64,000 nt of DNA. Origin: Psychrobacter submarinus (GTDB lineage Bacteria > Pseudomonadota > Gammaproteobacteria > Pseudomonadales > Moraxellaceae). Location: the NCBI RefSeq assembly GCF_904846685.1, contig NZ_CAJHBQ010000005.1:62001-126000 (forward strand), given 5' to 3'. Shown in pieces: positions 63,454-64,000 of the stretch. Made by a program: the position numbers and the translations under genes. The notes beneath the pieces are model-generated. The model saw only the letters and a program-made list of their open reading frames with translations, ran no database searches and was not told the DNA's origin. Each line of letters starts with the position of its first letter. Position 1 is the first letter of the stretch.

Positions 63454-63590
63454 GTATGATACTTTAATACTCAGTTGTAGCTTGATTCGGACATGGTGGT
63501 AGCAATTAGTATGAATCTTTATTTTTGGTCATGTTTAATCTTAAACGGTTCGATCAAGGGTGCTTGACCGTTTAGTATGAAACTTTATTC
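63454..63590. repeat. Distal (left-end-like) TnsB-type site array
   Basis: Three 16-bp sites, opposite in orientation to the proximal ones: 63454-63469 (complement TATTAAAGTATCATAC), 63509-63524 (AAATAAAGATTCATAC) and 63575-63590 (GAATAAAGTTTCATAC). Each matches the site of the same rank at the other end (0, 2 and 1 mismatches counted from the outside). The wide spacing (about 55 and 66 bp) is like the distal end of Tn7. Confidence 0.85.
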
Positions 63591-63647
63591 CTCTCTTACA
63601 ACAATTTTTATTAATAAATTACCCGTCACACTATTGTGTGAGGATTC

Positions 63648-63691
63648 ATCCTTTGCTATCTTGTATCAACGAGGTGGCAAAGGATTTTTTT
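63648..63691 (+). terminator. Possible displaced glmS terminator
   Basis: Stem ATCCTTTGC (63648-63656) / GCAAAGGAT (63677-63685) with a 20-nt loop and a run of T's, in glmS direction. It lies about 48 bp past the distal end, where the original glmS terminator would be after insertion at attTn7. Confidence 0.6.
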
Positions 63692-63836
63692 GTGAATAAC
63701 AAAAATAGAAAAGGACCCACAACAACTGAGTCTTCGAAAGATTATCAGCCATTTGTCAAAATAGCTGATATATTCTCACTTGGAAGATCTCACCGTGTCT
63801 TTGGTCACAAGACTAAACGAACACACCACTACAGCC

Positions 63837-64000
63837 CTACGTCAGCAACCAAGGAAGAGATAGCTGAGTTCATGAAGTCTGAGTTCCCTCAAGCAAAGTA
63901 CAAGATTGAGGCAGTAAATAGCAGTGGGTGAATTTTATCCCATGATATTGGTTTAGATGATTTGAGACCTGGAGGTACTGTATCGGGACCTTTCATAACT
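63837..64000 (+). pseudogene. PaaI-type thioesterase paralogue, in-frame stop, cut by window end
   Basis: SATKEEIAEFMKSEFPQAKY followed by KIEAVNSSG, then TGA (63929-63931), then in the same frame ILSHDIGLDDLRPGGTVSGP. Aligned with the intact protein at 15899-16312 (SATKEEIIAFIQSESPNSKY, then LRPGGTVSGPVLM), the frame is clearly homologous with one stop codon inside. The upstream open sequence (63638-63836) does not belong to the family. Either the gene is broken or an internal start after the stop is used, which would remove the first strand. It continues beyond the window. Confidence 0.7.

Larger units (their letters stand above)
56274..63600. mobile_element. Non-autonomous Tn7-like element with metabolic cargo
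   Basis: About 7.33 kb inserted at attTn7. The glmS-proximal end starts TGTGAGTA-GAATAAAGTTTCATAC and the distal end, read inwards, TGTAAGAGAG-GAATAAAGTTTCATAC. Each end has three copies of a 16-bp site, tandem at 20-bp intervals near glmS and spread over 137 bp at the other end. This is the asymmetric right/left-end design of Tn7-family transposons. No tnsA-E homologue lies inside; the seven genes are all metabolic, regulatory or transport. It therefore needs Tns proteins in trans, or it is a deletion derivative. The exact distal terminus (63600-63603) is uncertain. Confidence 0.8.

Noticed and set aside
56274..63600. Genomic island of a different kind (integrase-type) after glmS
   Set aside because: No integrase and no direct att repeats; the inverted multi-site ends and the position fit a Tn7-type event better.
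63638..63836. Upstream part of the frame leading into the thioesterase relic
   Set aside because: It does not resemble a thioesterase, starts inside a terminator and has no family; probably chance open sequence.

Overview
The window looks like a Moraxellaceae chromosome, most probably Psychrobacter. The housekeeping genes (dcw cell-wall cluster, gltX with tRNA-Ala and tRNA-Glu, acnA, ribH-nusB-thiL-pgpA, glmU-glmS) fit that group. So do the AT-leaning intergenic regions and the many insertion-sequence scars. The genus is inferred from recalled protein families, not from a search.

Layout. 1-1780: relics of an IS630 and an IS5-type element around one hypothetical gene. 1781-7400: an integrated plasmid- or phage-like module made of an inovirus Gp2-type replication protein, a zinc ribbon, DUF932, a YqaJ exonuclease, a Cys-rich recombination-associated protein and an AlpA regulator. 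Two of its genes share an upstream motif pair plus a palindrome, and the module ends in a 10-bp-phased TTAGCT array. 7379-20620: a decaying accessory region. Intact genes include a LysR regulator, a glutathionyl-hydroquinone reductase, a DODA-type dioxygenase, an SDR, DUF2218, a PaaI thioesterase, a BLUF photoreceptor and YdcF. They are mixed with truncated, chimeric or internally deleted genes: COG2865, cytochrome b561, NhaP2 (two separate pieces), hsdM, a sterol desaturase and YetF. An IS3 element lies among them. 20776-32987: a Spy-like lipoprotein, rlmA, the dcw genes rsmH-ftsL-ftsI-murE-murF-mraY (with a MITE between rsmH and ftsL), and gltX. 33156-34768: an Abi/HEPN gene between gltX and the two tRNAs. 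35256-48020: a membrane protein, EamA and SLC23-like transporters, a LysE relic, acnA, DUF3025, YdjM, YchJ, a class II amidotransferase, DUF2007 and thrB. 48210-56246: hisF, a second full MITE copy, ribH-nusB-thiL-pgpA, glmU and glmS.

56274-63600 is the most notable part. Immediately downstream of glmS, at the place used by Tn7 (attTn7), lies a 7.3-kb segment bounded by inverted arrays of a 16-bp repeat. Three copies sit exactly 20 bp apart at the glmS-proximal end, and three widely spaced copies sit at the distal end. This matches the asymmetric TnsB-site layout of the Tn7 family, but no tns gene lies inside. The cargo is a five-gene operon (SDR, AhpD/CMD-type protein, double cupin, FAD amine oxidase, zinc alcohol dehydrogenase) opposite a LysR regulator and an MFS exporter. 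I read it as a non-autonomous Tn7-like element carrying an uncharacterised oxidative catabolism or detoxification cluster. A glmS-type terminator and a broken thioesterase paralogue follow it.
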